DNA of 64,000 nucleotides from Streptomyces violascens (lineage in GTDB: Bacteria > Actinomycetota > Actinomycetes > Streptomycetales > Streptomycetaceae). The stretch spans positions 1 to 64,000 of the forward strand of contig NZ_BMUA01000036.1 of the NCBI RefSeq assembly GCF_014649955.1, in the 5' to 3' direction. Positions 49,454-57,986 of this stretch are shown here, piece by piece (the first letter of the stretch is position 1; every line of letters begins with the position of its first letter). Position numbers and translations under genes: made by a program. The notes under the pieces were generated by a model that made no database searches, was not told where the DNA came from, and was given only the letters and a program-made list of their open reading frames with translations.

Positions 49454-50131
49454 ATGTTCGTTCCTGCCCCTTATCGTCAGCCGGCCTCCTCCTGGATGGT
49501 CGACCTCCTGCGCGGCAATCCGCTGGCACTGATGGTGTCCAACGGCCCCGAGGCCGCCGGCCCCTACGCCACTCATCTGCCGGTGATCCAGGACCCGACG
49601 ATGACCGAGGAGTGGTCGAAGAACCTGGCGGGCGCCAAGCTGCTCGGCCACATGAACAGGGCGAACCCGCACTGGAAGGCGCTCGAGGACGGCACCCAGG
49701 TCCTGCTGACCTTCACCGGGCCGCACGGCTATGTCTCGCCGACCGTGTATCAGGTCACTCCCGCCGCCCCGACCTGGGACTTCACCTCCGTCCATGTACA
49801 CGGCGTGCTCCGCAAGATCGAGCCGGACGAGGCCGAGGAGGAGACCCTGGAGCTCGTCCGCTCGACCGTCCGCGCCTTCGAGGGCGACTTCGGGGCCGGC
49901 TGGGACATGTCCGAGTCGATCGACTACTTCCGCAAGATCCTGCCCGCCGTGGGCGCGTTCCGGGTCGATGTGACCGGCGCCGAGGGGATGTTCAAGCTCA
50001 GCCAGGAACAGGACCCCCACGTCCGCGAGCGGGTGCGTGAATCCTTCGCCGGGCGCGACTCCAGCCGCCACCGCGAAGCCGCCGGCCTGATGAGCAGGCT
50101 GCCGCCGCCGGGCTGCCCGCACGCCGCCTGA
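49454..50131 (+). CDS. ktzT: Haem-dependent piperazate synthase, KtzT family
   Basis: A 225-residue protein of the PaiB-like split-barrel fold, often labelled FMN-binding negative transcriptional regulator. KtzT-type members bind haem and close the N-N bond of N5-hydroxyornithine to give piperazic acid. The motif GHMNRANPHW places a His at residue 66, equivalent to the haem-ligand His65 reported for KtzT; MFVPAPYR and the tail motif FKLSQEQDP are family-like. Next to it is an ornithine N5-hydroxylase, and the NRPS carries Piz-type A codes, so the enzymatic reading is much stronger than a regulatory one. GAAGGA lies 13 bases before the ATG. Confidence 0.88.
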   Translation: MFVPAPYRQPASSWMVDLLRGNPLALMVSNGPEAAGPYATHLPVIQDPTMTEEWSKNLAGAKLLGHMNRANPHWKALEDGTQVLLTFTGPHGYVSPTVYQVTPAAPTWDFTSVHVHGVLRKIEPDEAEEETLELVRSTVRAFEGDFGAGWDMSESIDYFRKILPAVGAFRVDVTGAEGMFKLSQEQDPHVRERVRESFAGRDSSRHREAAGLMSRLPPPGCPHAA

Positions 50132-50316
50132 GAACCGGCCCGGAAACCGAAAGAGCCCGAAAAGCAATTTCGCACGGCATCGTGCCGGTGCATAAAAATA
50201 GGCCGCCCGGAATTACCCGAAAACAATTCCCCAGAATTCTTTTCGGTCCGGTTGACCGGCCGAAGAAATACCGAGTACGGTCTCAAACAACCACCACGAA
50301 TCGGCGGGAGAATTGC

Positions 50317-51624
50317 ATGGAAACCCAAGGCGAAGTCTACGAGGTCGTCGGAATCGGATTCGGTCCGTCCAACCTGTCCCTTGCAGTGGCACTGGAGGAG
50401 CACGAGAGCAAGGCACACGGAAACCCGATTTCGGCCGCGTTCTTCGAGCGGCAGCCGACCCTCGGATGGCACCGCAACATGCTGCTCCCGTCGGCGACCA
50501 TGCAGATCTCCTTCCTCAAGGATCTGTCCACGTTCCGCAACCCGGCGTCGCAGTTCAGCTTCATTTCCTACCTGCACTCCGCGGGCCGCCTCGCGCAATT
50601 CGTCAACAACCAGAGCTTCTTCCCGACCCGTGAGGAGTTCCACGACTACCTCGAATGGGCCGAGTCCAGCTTCGCGGACCGCGTCTCCTACAGCTCGGAA
50701 GTCCTTTCGGTCCGGCTGCCGCAGAGCGAGGGCCCCGCCGACCACGTCGAGGTCCAGGTGCGCGACCGCACCAGCGGCGGATCGCGCACGGTCAAGGCCC
50801 GCAACATCGTCGTATCGACCGGCCTCGTACCGAAAATGCCCGCCGGTATCGACCGCGACGAGCGCATCTGGCACAGCTCCGAATTCCTGGAGAAATTCCG
50901 GAAACTCGACCACAGCAAGGTCAAGCGGGTGGCCGTGGTCGGTGCCGGCCAGAGCGCCGCCGAAATCGTCCGGTTCGTCTACGACACCCTTCCGGACGCC
51001 ACCGTCAGCGCGATCATGCCGTCCTACGGATATTCGATCGCGGACGACACCCCCTTCGCCAACCAGATCTTCGACGCCGATGCCGTCGACGACTACTACC
51101 ACGGCTCCGAGCGCTCTAAGGACTCCTTCTGGCGCTACCACAAGAACACGAATTACGGGGTGGTCGATGACCAGGTCATCAGGGACCTCTACCAGCGCGC
51201 CTACGACGACGAGGTGCGCAAAACCCCCCGGCTGAACTTCCTCAACCTCTCGCGCGTCGACGGTGTCAAGCAGGTCGGCGACGACGTGCGGCTCACCCTT
51301 CAGTCGGTGCGCAACGAGGAGACGTACGACCTCGACGTCGACGTCCTCATCTGCTCGACGGGCTACGACTCGATGGAGCCCAGCGAGCTGCTCGGCGACC
51401 TGGAGGCGCACTGCCTGCGCGACGAGCAGGGCCGGCTCCGGGTCGAGCGGGACTACCGCCTGGCCACCGGACCGGATGTGACCTGCGGTGTCTACCTCCA
51501 GGGCGGCACCGAGCACACCCACGGACTGGCGTCCTCGCTCCTGTCGAACATCGCGATCAGGAGCGGCGAGATCGCCGATTCGATTGCCGAGAGGAGGACG
51601 CCTCGGCACTACAGCACGGCGTGA
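50317..51624 (+). CDS. ktzI: L-ornithine N5-monooxygenase, KtzI/SidA family
   Basis: A 435-residue flavoprotein that hydroxylates the side-chain nitrogen of ornithine using FAD, NADPH and oxygen. Motifs: FAD-binding GIGFGPSNLS (residues 11-20), WHRNMLLPSATMQISFLKDL, NADPH-binding VVGAGQSAAEI, and the C-terminal GTEHTHGLASSLLSNIAIR. The ATG has GGGAG seven bases upstream; an upstream in-frame extension lacks a site. In siderophore clusters this enzyme feeds hydroxamates, but here the adjacent KtzT homologue and the Piz-type A domains indicate the first step to piperazic acid. The 185-bp gap before it may hold a promoter. Confidence 0.9.
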   Translation: METQGEVYEVVGIGFGPSNLSLAVALEEHESKAHGNPISAAFFERQPTLGWHRNMLLPSATMQISFLKDLSTFRNPASQFSFISYLHSAGRLAQFVNNQSFFPTREEFHDYLEWAESSFADRVSYSSEVLSVRLPQSEGPADHVEVQVRDRTSGGSRTVKARNIVVSTGLVPKMPAGIDRDERIWHSSEFLEKFRKLDHSKVKRVAVVGAGQSAAEIVRFVYDTLPDATVSAIMPSYGYSIADDTPFANQIFDADAVDDYYHGSERSKDSFWRYHKNTNYGVVDDQVIRDLYQRAYDDEVRKTPRLNFLNLSRVDGVKQVGDDVRLTLQSVRNEETYDLDVDVLICSTGYDSMEPSELLGDLEAHCLRDEQGRLRVERDYRLATGPDVTCGVYLQGGTEHTHGLASSLLSNIAIRSGEIADSIAERRTPRHYSTA

Positions 51625-51665
51625 TTCACGTGACGCGGATGTATCGAAAAGATTAGGAGTTGCCC

Positions 51666-51893
51666 ATGAGCACCAACCCGTTCGACGACGCGGATGGCCG
51701 GTTCTACGTTCTGGTGAACGACGAGGAGCAGTATTCGCTCTGGCCCTCGTTCACCGACGTGCCCGCCGGCTGGCGGGTCGCGTACGGCGAGGAAGGCCGC
51801 CAGCAGTGCCTGGCGCACATAGAGCAGAACTGGACCGACATGCGGCCCAAGAGTCTGCGTGAGGCCATGGACAGGGACGCTCTCGTCGTCTGA
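51666..51893 (+). CDS. MbtH-like protein
   Basis: A 75-residue MbtH family protein, an activating partner that binds NRPS adenylation domains. It shows the family pattern NPFDDADGRFYVLVNDEEQYSLWP, the conserved Trp pair in FTDVPAGWRVAYGEE, and NWTDMRPKSLRE. The ATG follows AGGAG by seven bases. It probably serves the Piz-activating A domains; it is the only MbtH gene in the window. Confidence 0.93.
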   Translation: MSTNPFDDADGRFYVLVNDEEQYSLWPSFTDVPAGWRVAYGEEGRQQCLAHIEQNWTDMRPKSLREAMDRDALVV

Positions 51894-52050
51894 TCCGTGG
51901 CAGGGAGAGGGCGGGCGAGGAGCCCGTTCCGGCCGACGAAGCTCGGCACGGGCCCCCGCCCCGCCCCCCACGACCACCGGAGTGCGAGCCACGCCCATGT
52001 GGCGCACCCCCTACGCCAGCCCTGATCACCCCCCTTAATCCGGAGATGTC

Positions 52051-52875
52051 ATGACTTCCGTATCGGTGCGCGACCGTGCCTCCACCCCCCGCCACTACCT
52101 GATGTGCCGCCCGTCGCACTTCGACGTGAACTACGCCATCAACCCCTGGATGGACCCGGCCAAGCCGGTGGACACCGCGCTCGCGGTCCTTCAGTGGGAG
52201 ACGCTGTACGACCTCTACCGCTCGCTGGGCCACACCGTGGACCTCCTCGAACCGGTACCGGGCCTGCCCGACATGGTGTTCTCCGCCAACGGCGCCACCG
52301 TCGTCGACGGCTTGGTGCTCGGCGCCAGGTTCCTCAACTCCGAGCGGGCCGCCGAGGCCCCCGCCCACGCCGCCTGGTTCCGCGCCCACGGCTACGAGGT
52401 GCACGTACCGCAGTACGTGAACGAGGGCGAGGGAGACTTCGCGGTCACCGACAGCTGGATCCTGGCCGGGCGCGGTTTTCGCTGCACGCCCGAAGGACAC
52501 CAGGAGGCCCAGGAGTTCTTCGGCCGCCCGGTGATCAGCCTGGAGCTCACCGACCCGCGCTTCTACCACCTGGACACCGCGCTCGCGGTCCTGGACGGCG
52601 ACGAGGTCATGTACTACCCCGAGGCGTTCACCCCGGGCAGCCGCGCGGTCCTCGCCCGGCTCTTCCCCGACGCGCTGCTCGTCTCCAAGGACGACGCCGA
52701 CGTCCTCGGGCTCAACGCGGTCAGCGACGGCCTCAACGTCGTCCTGCCGGAGGCCGCCGTGAAACTGGCCGGCGACCTGCGCGACCGCGGCTACAAACCC
52801 TTCCCCATGGACCTCTCCGAACTGCTCAAAGGCGGCGGCAGCGTGAAGTGCTGCACCCAGGAACTGCGCCCCTGA
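52051..52875 (+). CDS. DDAH / arginine-deiminase-superfamily hydrolase
   Basis: A 274-residue guanidino-group-modifying enzyme of the dimethylarginine dimethylaminohydrolase type. Visible family features are DMVFSANGA (acid residues binding the guanidinium), FYHLDTALAVLDG (catalytic His) and a Cys near the C terminus (GSVKCCTQEL). Such enzymes turn arginine derivatives into citrulline or, in relatives, ornithine; homologues often sit near ornithine aminotransferase genes. Inside a cluster that consumes much ornithine, it may recycle arginine-type compounds into the ornithine pool. The substrate cannot be read from sequence. A 16-bp stem terminator follows. Confidence 0.75.
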   Translation: MTSVSVRDRASTPRHYLMCRPSHFDVNYAINPWMDPAKPVDTALAVLQWETLYDLYRSLGHTVDLLEPVPGLPDMVFSANGATVVDGLVLGARFLNSERAAEAPAHAAWFRAHGYEVHVPQYVNEGEGDFAVTDSWILAGRGFRCTPEGHQEAQEFFGRPVISLELTDPRFYHLDTALAVLDGDEVMYYPEAFTPGSRAVLARLFPDALLVSKDDADVLGLNAVSDGLNVVLPEAAVKLAGDLRDRGYKPFPMDLSELLKGGGSVKCCTQELRP

Positions 52876-52925
52876 GCGACACGGGAGAAGAGGGAGTACG
52901 ACGCCACCTTCACGCCGTCCCCTCC

Positions 52926-52963
52926 AGTGCGCGCCTGCCCCTCACCCGGGGCAGGCGCGCACT
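52926..52963 (+). terminator. 16-bp stem terminator after DDAH gene
   Basis: AGTGCGCGCCTGCCCC pairs perfectly with GGGGCAGGCGCGCACT over six bases, 50 bp after the stop codon. Confidence 0.75.
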
Positions 52964-53121
52964 TGCGTGTGTGGCCCGGAGCGCCCTGTTCAACTGTCCA
53001 ATTTCCACCCCTGACCACCCCTGGCGATCACTCAAAAGGCCAGGTCAGAGCCTTGCTCGCGGGCCGCGCAGATGATCGGTGAGCCTTGTCGGGCGGGCGC
53101 CTCCCGGCCACTGTGACGCCC

Positions 53122-53424
53122 ATGGATCTGACGCCGTACGCCGACCGGCTCCGCCGTGAGCCGGTGCTCGCAGCCGAGGCCGGCGACGCCGGTGCCCGGG
53201 CGGGCGCCGGGCGGCTGCCCGCGCCCGCGACCGGCGCCCCGCGGCCCGCCCCGGACCCGCTCGACGACCGCGTCACGGCCCGCATCCACTTCCGCCTGCC
53301 CGAGCGCCTCAAGTCCCGCATCGAGGAGGCCGCGCGCCGCCAGGGCCTCTCCGTGAACGGCTACCTGGTGCGGGCGGCCGCCGCCGCGCTGGAGCCATTC
53401 CCCCTCGAAGGAGAAACACCATGA
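53122..53424 (+). CDS. Shortened HicB-like ribbon-helix-helix protein
   Basis: A 100-residue protein. It opens MDLTPYADRLRREPVLAAEAG and ends with a ribbon-helix-helix (ARIHFRLPERLKSRIEEAARR, then GLSVNGYLVRAAAAALE). Both ends match a common Streptomyces HicB-like antitoxin family that, as I recall it, is about 180-200 residues long; here the middle is replaced by about 40 Pro/Ala-rich residues, so it looks internally deleted. Its stop overlaps the P450 start (ATGA), which couples the two. It may be a small regulator of the P450 gene. No HicA-type toxin is present. Confidence 0.5.
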   Translation: MDLTPYADRLRREPVLAAEAGDAGARAGAGRLPAPATGAPRPAPDPLDDRVTARIHFRLPERLKSRIEEAARRQGLSVNGYLVRAAAAALEPFPLEGETP

Positions 53425-54701
53425 CCACCATCGTGTCGGAACAGATCGCCGGGCAGGACGCGGAGGCCGCCGAGCAGGTCCACGCGCTCACCTCGGAGCT
53501 CGTGAGCGACCCGGTCCGCGGCTACACCGAGCTGCGCCGCCAGGCCCCCCTGGTCCGCGTCACGCTGCCGGACGTGGAGACCCCGGTCTGGCTGGTCACC
53601 CGGTACGAGGACGCCAAGGCGGCGCTCAGCGACCCGCGGTTCATCCGCGACCAGGGCAAGGTGCCGGGACTTGAGACCGACGGCCCGTCCATCGCCGAGC
53701 AGATGATCGAGGCGTACGGGCTGCCCGCCGAGTACCGCGACTACCTCGGGATCATGGTCCTGGTGGACGGCGAGGAGCACAGCCGGCTGCGCAACCTGGT
53801 CACCAAGTCGTTCACCGCGCGCCGCATCAACGCGCTGCGCCCGCGCATCGAGCAGATCACCCGCGACCTCATCAAGCCGCTCGCCGCGAAGAAGCAGGCC
53901 GAGCTCCTGGAGGACGTCGGCTACCCGCTCGCCTCCACCGTCATCTGCGCCCTCATCGGCATCGACGACGAGGACGTGCCGCAGATGCAGACCTGGATCC
54001 GCGACTACGCCTCCGGCGACATCGACCTGGTCATCCCGGCCCTGCGCAACATGGTCGAGCACTCCAAGACGCTCATCGCCCAGCGCCGCCAGGCTCCGAA
54101 GGACGACCTGATCTCCGGGTTCTTCAAGTCGGGCGAGGAGGACAGCCAGGCGCTCAGCGAGACCGAGATGGTCGCCCTGATCCTGCTGCTCATCAACACG
54201 GGCATCACCCCGCCCGCCCTGTTCATCGCGAGCGCGGTGCTCGCCCTGCTCGACCACCCCGAGCAGCTCGCCCGCCTGCGAGCCGAGCCCTCGCTGCTCG
54301 GCCGCGCCGTGCCGGAGCTGCTCCGCTTCACCTCGCCCGTCCCGATGGGCGCCCCGCTGTATGCGACCGAGGACCTCCTGTTCGCGGGCATGCCGGTCAA
54401 GAAGGGCGAGGCGATCACCAGCGCGCTGCTCGGCGCGAACTTCGACCCGGCCGAGTTCAAGGCCCCCGAGCAGCTCGACATCACCCGCGAGCTCGGCCGG
54501 GGGGTCGGCCACGTCGCCTTCGGGCACAGCGCGCACTACTGCATCGGCGCCTCGCTGGCCCGCCTGGAGGCGGAGATCGCGCTCGACCAGCTCCTCATCC
54601 AGAACCCGGGCACCACGCTCGGGGTGGCCCGCGAGGACCTGGAGTACTTCGACCTCCCCGGCGAGGGACGTCACCTGCGCAAGCTCCCGGTAAATCTCTG
54701 A
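53421..54701 (+). CDS. Cytochrome P450 with non-canonical I-helix
   Basis: A 426-residue P450. The haem loop is FGHSAHYCIGASLARLE with the ligand Cys at residue 374, and the K-helix ExxR is ELLR. The oxygen-activation motif that normally reads [AG]GxxT with an acid-Thr pair is TGITPP (260-265), so both the acid and the Thr are absent. Such P450s exist in peptide tailoring where the substrate supplies the proton relay. Position in the Piz cluster suggests hydroxylation of a Piz ring (gamma-hydroxypiperazate is known from natural peptides), hydroxylation of another residue, or cross-linking; I cannot choose. It is followed by a strong terminator. Confidence 0.85.
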   Translation: MTTIVSEQIAGQDAEAAEQVHALTSELVSDPVRGYTELRRQAPLVRVTLPDVETPVWLVTRYEDAKAALSDPRFIRDQGKVPGLETDGPSIAEQMIEAYGLPAEYRDYLGIMVLVDGEEHSRLRNLVTKSFTARRINALRPRIEQITRDLIKPLAAKKQAELLEDVGYPLASTVICALIGIDDEDVPQMQTWIRDYASGDIDLVIPALRNMVEHSKTLIAQRRQAPKDDLISGFFKSGEEDSQALSETEMVALILLLINTGITPPALFIASAVLALLDHPEQLARLRAEPSLLGRAVPELLRFTSPVPMGAPLYATEDLLFAGMPVKKGEAITSALLGANFDPAEFKAPEQLDITRELGRGVGHVAFGHSAHYCIGASLARLEAEIALDQLLIQNPGTTLGVAREDLEYFDLPGEGRHLRKLPVNL

Positions 54702-54741
54702 GCGACACCGCGGGCAACACCAGCCCCGCCCGCACCACTTC

Positions 54742-54785
54742 AGGCGCCCGGCCAAGGAGACCCCTTCCTTGGCCGGGCGCCTTTT
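54742..54785 (+). terminator. Strong rho-independent terminator after P450
   Basis: A perfect 16-bp stem (AGGCGCCCGGCCAAGG with CCTTGGCCGGGCGCCT) around a nine-base loop, followed by TTT. It marks the end of the ktzT-P450 transcription block. Confidence 0.85.
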
Positions 54786-55149
54786 GCCGTCCAGGTCAGG
54801 GCAGGTGAGCGGGGGTCGGGAGGCGGCCGCGGCAGGCCCGTACGGGATCGGTGGATTCGCGCCAGGAGGGCGTGCACGGACAGTTGGTCACTGAACGCGA
54901 CCGGGGACATTGCGGTACAACCGTGCAGACGCCGGTTCCCGGGAACAGCACGGAGCTTCACGCATCCGGACGCACCGCCTCGGCGTCGGGGGCCGTGCGC
55001 GACACCGCGCGCACCTTCACCTTCGGCCGTCGTCCGCATGCGACGGCCCGGCCCCGCCGCCCAGCGGCCCGCCGGTGCCGCAGTCCTTTGCCCGCGACGA
55101 CCTCGCGGCAGGGCCGGCCGCCCACCACCCACTGCATTGGAGACGAGCC
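54786..55149. other. Intergenic region, nothing recognised
   Basis: 364 bp between the terminator and the small kinase gene. Open frames here lack ribosome sites and family resemblance; no receptor-type operator was found. Confidence 0.5.
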
Positions 55150-55653
55150 GTGCCCGACACCGCCTTCCCCTCTCCGGTCCTGATCGTGCTGCTCGGGGCA
55201 GCAGGGAGCGGCAAGACACATCTGGCCACCACCTGGCCCGCCGAGAGCGTTCTGGAACTGGACACCTTCCGTCAGTTGATCTGCAACGACGTGAGGGATC
55301 TCGACCAGGACGCGATCGACGAGGCGGTCTTCATGCTGGGCACCGTCCTGGAGAGCCGCCTGGCCAGGCGGCTGACGACGGTGGTCGACGCGGCCGCCAA
55401 CAGCGACCCGGTGATGCGCGCCAAGCTCCTTGAGCTGGCCGGACGCTACGAAGTCCCCGCCGTGGTGCTGATCCTGACGACCCCGCTGGAGCTGTGCCTG
55501 GAGCGCAACGCCCGGCGCCCGCCGCACCACCGGCTGCCCGACGACGTCGTGCGCGCGCAGTACGCCGAGGCCGTGGACGCGGTCGCGGGCCTGCGCGCCG
55601 AGGGCTTCGCGCACGTCGAGGCGCTGTACGGCGGAGGTGCCGCCGTGGCCTGA
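55150..55653 (+). CDS. Small P-loop kinase/ATPase (AAA_33-like)
   Basis: A 167-residue protein from a GTG with GGAG eight bases upstream. The Walker A is LIVLLGAAGSGKTHLA at the N terminus, then LELDTFRQLI (a typical nucleotide-kinase lid start), VVDAAAN and LTTPLELCLERNARR, the pattern of polynucleotide/zeta-toxin-like kinases. Members of this family are widespread in Streptomyces and mostly uncharacterised. It lies alone between two terminators, so a role in the peptide pathway is not implied. Confidence 0.65.
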   Translation: MPDTAFPSPVLIVLLGAAGSGKTHLATTWPAESVLELDTFRQLICNDVRDLDQDAIDEAVFMLGTVLESRLARRLTTVVDAAANSDPVMRAKLLELAGRYEVPAVVLILTTPLELCLERNARRPPHHRLPDDVVRAQYAEAVDAVAGLRAEGFAHVEALYGGGAAVA

Positions 55654-55688
55654 ACCCGCCGGCGAGAGCGCTCGATCCGTACGCCGAA

Positions 55689-55716
55689 AGCCCCGGACCG
55701 GAAACCGGCCGGGGCT
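55689..55716 (+). terminator. Hairpin between kinase and argC
   Basis: AGCCCCGG pairs with CCGGGGCT, with an inner CCGG-AAA-CCGG extension, 36 bp after the kinase stop. It separates the kinase from the arg operon. Confidence 0.6.
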
Positions 55717-55809
55717 CTCCCGGCCGTTGATTTTGTCATGTCCATGGTGAGTCATATTGATGCGCGAGGCACCCTCCGAGAAAGTCGGGACATCGACCGG
55801 GAGGGGAAC

Positions 55810-56838
55810 ATGAGAGCGCGAGTAGCAGTTGCCGGAGCCAGTGGATACGCGGGGGGCGAGCTCCTGCGCCTCCTGCTCGCACACCCCGCAGTGGAGATCG
55901 GCGCCCTGACCGCCAACTCCAACGCCGGGCAGCCGCTGGGCCCGCTGCAGCCGCACCTGGCCCCGCTCGCCGGACGCGTACTGGAACCCACCAGCGCCGA
56001 GGTGCTCGCCGGGCACGACGTCGTCTTCCTCGCCCTGCCGCACGGCCAGTCGGCCGCGGTGGCCGAACAACTGGGCCCGGACGTCCTGGTCGTGGACTGC
56101 GGGGCGGACTTCCGCCTCAAGGACGCGGCCGACTGGGAAGCCTTCTACGGCTCCCCGCACGCCGGGACCTGGCCCTACGGCCTCCCCGAACTGCCGGGCG
56201 GCCGCGCTGCGCTGGAAAAGGCCACGCGCATCGCGGTGCCCGGCTGCTATCCCACCGCCGTCTCGCTCGCCCTGTTCCCCGCCTACGCCGCCCGCCTGGC
56301 CGAGCCCGAGGCCGTGATCGTCGCCGCCTCCGGCACGTCGGGGGCGGGCAAGGCGCCCAGGGCGAACCTGCTGGGCAGCGAGGTCATGGGCTCGATGAGC
56401 CCGTACGGCGTCGGCGGCGGCCACCGCCACACCCCCGAGATGTCCCAGAACCTCTCCGCTTGCGCGGACGAGCCGGTCGGCATCTCGTTCACCCCCACCC
56501 TGGCCCCGATGCCCCGCGGCATCCTGGCCACCTGCTCCGCGAAGGCGAAGCCCGGGGTGGGCGGGCAGGACGTGCGGGCCGCGTACGAGAAGGCCTTCGC
56601 CAACGAGCCGTTCGTCCGCCTCCTGCCCGAGGGCCAGTGGCCGGCCACCGCCGCCGTGTACGGATCCAACGCCGTCCAGGTGCAGGTCGCCTACGACGAG
56701 AGCGCCCGGCGCATCGTCGCGATCAGCGCCATCGACAACCTGACCAAGGGCACCGCGGGCGGTGCGGTGCAGTCCATGAACATCGCCCTCGGCCTGCCCG
56801 AACAGACCGGACTTTCCACGATTGGAGTCGCTCCGTGA
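55810..56838 (+). CDS. argC: N-acetyl-gamma-glutamyl-phosphate reductase
   Basis: A 342-residue NADP enzyme making N-acetylglutamate semialdehyde, third step to ornithine. The ATG at 55810 follows GGGAGGGG. Motifs: nucleotide-binding VAVAGASGYAGGELLRLL, PHGQSA, and the active-site loop VPGCYPTAVSLAL with the catalytic Cys. It starts a four-gene operon with 4-base overlaps. The upstream TCATATTGATG stretch could belong to an arginine-repressor site, but I cannot confirm one. Confidence 0.95.
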   Translation: MRARVAVAGASGYAGGELLRLLLAHPAVEIGALTANSNAGQPLGPLQPHLAPLAGRVLEPTSAEVLAGHDVVFLALPHGQSAAVAEQLGPDVLVVDCGADFRLKDAADWEAFYGSPHAGTWPYGLPELPGGRAALEKATRIAVPGCYPTAVSLALFPAYAARLAEPEAVIVAASGTSGAGKAPRANLLGSEVMGSMSPYGVGGGHRHTPEMSQNLSACADEPVGISFTPTLAPMPRGILATCSAKAKPGVGGQDVRAAYEKAFANEPFVRLLPEGQWPATAAVYGSNAVQVQVAYDESARRIVAISAIDNLTKGTAGGAVQSMNIALGLPEQTGLSTIGVAP

Positions 56839-57986
56839 GCGTCACCGCAGCTAGGGGATTCACCGCGGCGGGCTCTGCCGTCGGCATCAAGAAGAACGGC
56901 AACCCGGACCTGGCCCTCGTGGTCAACCAGGGCCCGCGCTTCGCGGCCGCCGGAGTCTTCACCTCCAACCGTGTGAAGGCCGCCCCCGTGAAGTGGTCGC
57001 AGGAGGTCCTGGCGGGAGGCCGGGTCCGCGCGGTCGTGCTGAACTCCGGCGGCGCGAACGCCTGCACCGGCCCGCAGGGCTTCCAGGACACGGTGGCCAC
57101 CGCCGACAAGGTGGCCGGCGTCCTCGGCATCGACCAGGCCCACGTCGCCGTCGCCTCCACCGGCCTGATCGGCACCCTGCTTCCCATGGACAAGCTCCTG
57201 CCCGGTATCGAGCAGGCCGCCGGCGAACTGTCGGAGCACGGCGGCGAGAAGGCCGCCATCGCCATCAAGACCACCGACAGCGTCCACAAGACCGCCGTCC
57301 ACCAGGGCGAGGGCTGGACGGTCGGCGGCATGGCCAAGGGCGCGGGCATGCTCGCCCCGGGCCTGGCCACCATGCTGGTCGTGCTCACCACCGACGCCGA
57401 CGTGGACGCGGCCGGCCTGGACCGAGCGCTGCGGGATGCGACCCGGCAGACCTTCGACCGGGTCGACTCCGACGGCTGCATGTCCACCAACGACACCGTC
57501 CTGCTGCTTGCCTCCGGCGCTTCTGGGCTCACCCCGGAATACGGGGAGTTCGCCTCCGCCGTACGCGCCGTCTGCGACGACCTGGCCCGCCAGCTCATCG
57601 GGGACGCGGAGGGCTCCTCCAAGGACATCCGCATCGAGGTGGTGGGCGCCGCGAGCGAGAGCGACGCCGTCGAGGTCGGGCGCTCGATCGCCCGCAACAA
57701 CCTCCTCAAGTGCGCCATCCACGGCGAGGACCCCAACTGGGGCCGCGTCCTCTCGGCGATCGGCACCACCTCCGCCGACTTCGACCCCGACCGCCTCAAC
57801 GTCGCCATCAACGACGTCTGGGTCTGCAAGAACGGCTCCGTCGGCGAGGACCGCGACCTGGTGAGCATGACGGGCCGCGAGGTCCGCATCACCGCCGACC
57901 TCGCCGCCGGATCCGAGTCCGCCGTCATCTGGGCCAACGATCTCACCGCCGAGTACGTCCACGAGAACAGCGAGTACTCCTCATGA
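56835..57986 (+). CDS. argJ: Bifunctional ornithine acetyltransferase/N-acetylglutamate synthase
   Basis: A 383-residue enzyme that moves the acetyl group from N-acetylornithine to glutamate, so one protein both starts the cycle and releases ornithine. The self-cleavage site is visible as MLAPGLATML, with the nucleophilic Thr in ATM. Other family segments are GVFTSNRVKAAPV, GGANACTGPQG and CAIHGEDPNWGR. The GTG start overlaps the argC stop. The recycling enzyme type makes ornithine supply cheap, which fits a pathway needing four or five ornithine-derived residues per molecule. Confidence 0.95.
   Translation: MSVTAARGFTAAGSAVGIKKNGNPDLALVVNQGPRFAAAGVFTSNRVKAAPVKWSQEVLAGGRVRAVVLNSGGANACTGPQGFQDTVATADKVAGVLGIDQAHVAVASTGLIGTLLPMDKLLPGIEQAAGELSEHGGEKAAIAIKTTDSVHKTAVHQGEGWTVGGMAKGAGMLAPGLATMLVVLTTDADVDAAGLDRALRDATRQTFDRVDSDGCMSTNDTVLLLASGASGLTPEYGEFASAVRAVCDDLARQLIGDAEGSSKDIRIEVVGAASESDAVEVGRSIARNNLLKCAIHGEDPNWGRVLSAIGTTSADFDPDRLNVAINDVWVCKNGSVGEDRDLVSMTGREVRITADLAAGSESAVIWANDLTAEYVHENSEYSS

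Noticed and set aside
49454..50131. FMN-binding negative transcriptional regulator (PaiB)
   Set aside because: This is the usual automatic label for the fold; the haem-His motif GHMNRANPHW and its place next to the N-hydroxylase fit piperazate synthase.
50317..51624. Hydroxamate siderophore cluster suggested by the ornithine N-hydroxylase
   Set aside because: No formyl/acyl-transferase, siderophore receptor or reductase is nearby. The KtzT homologue and Piz-type A codes explain the hydroxylase better.
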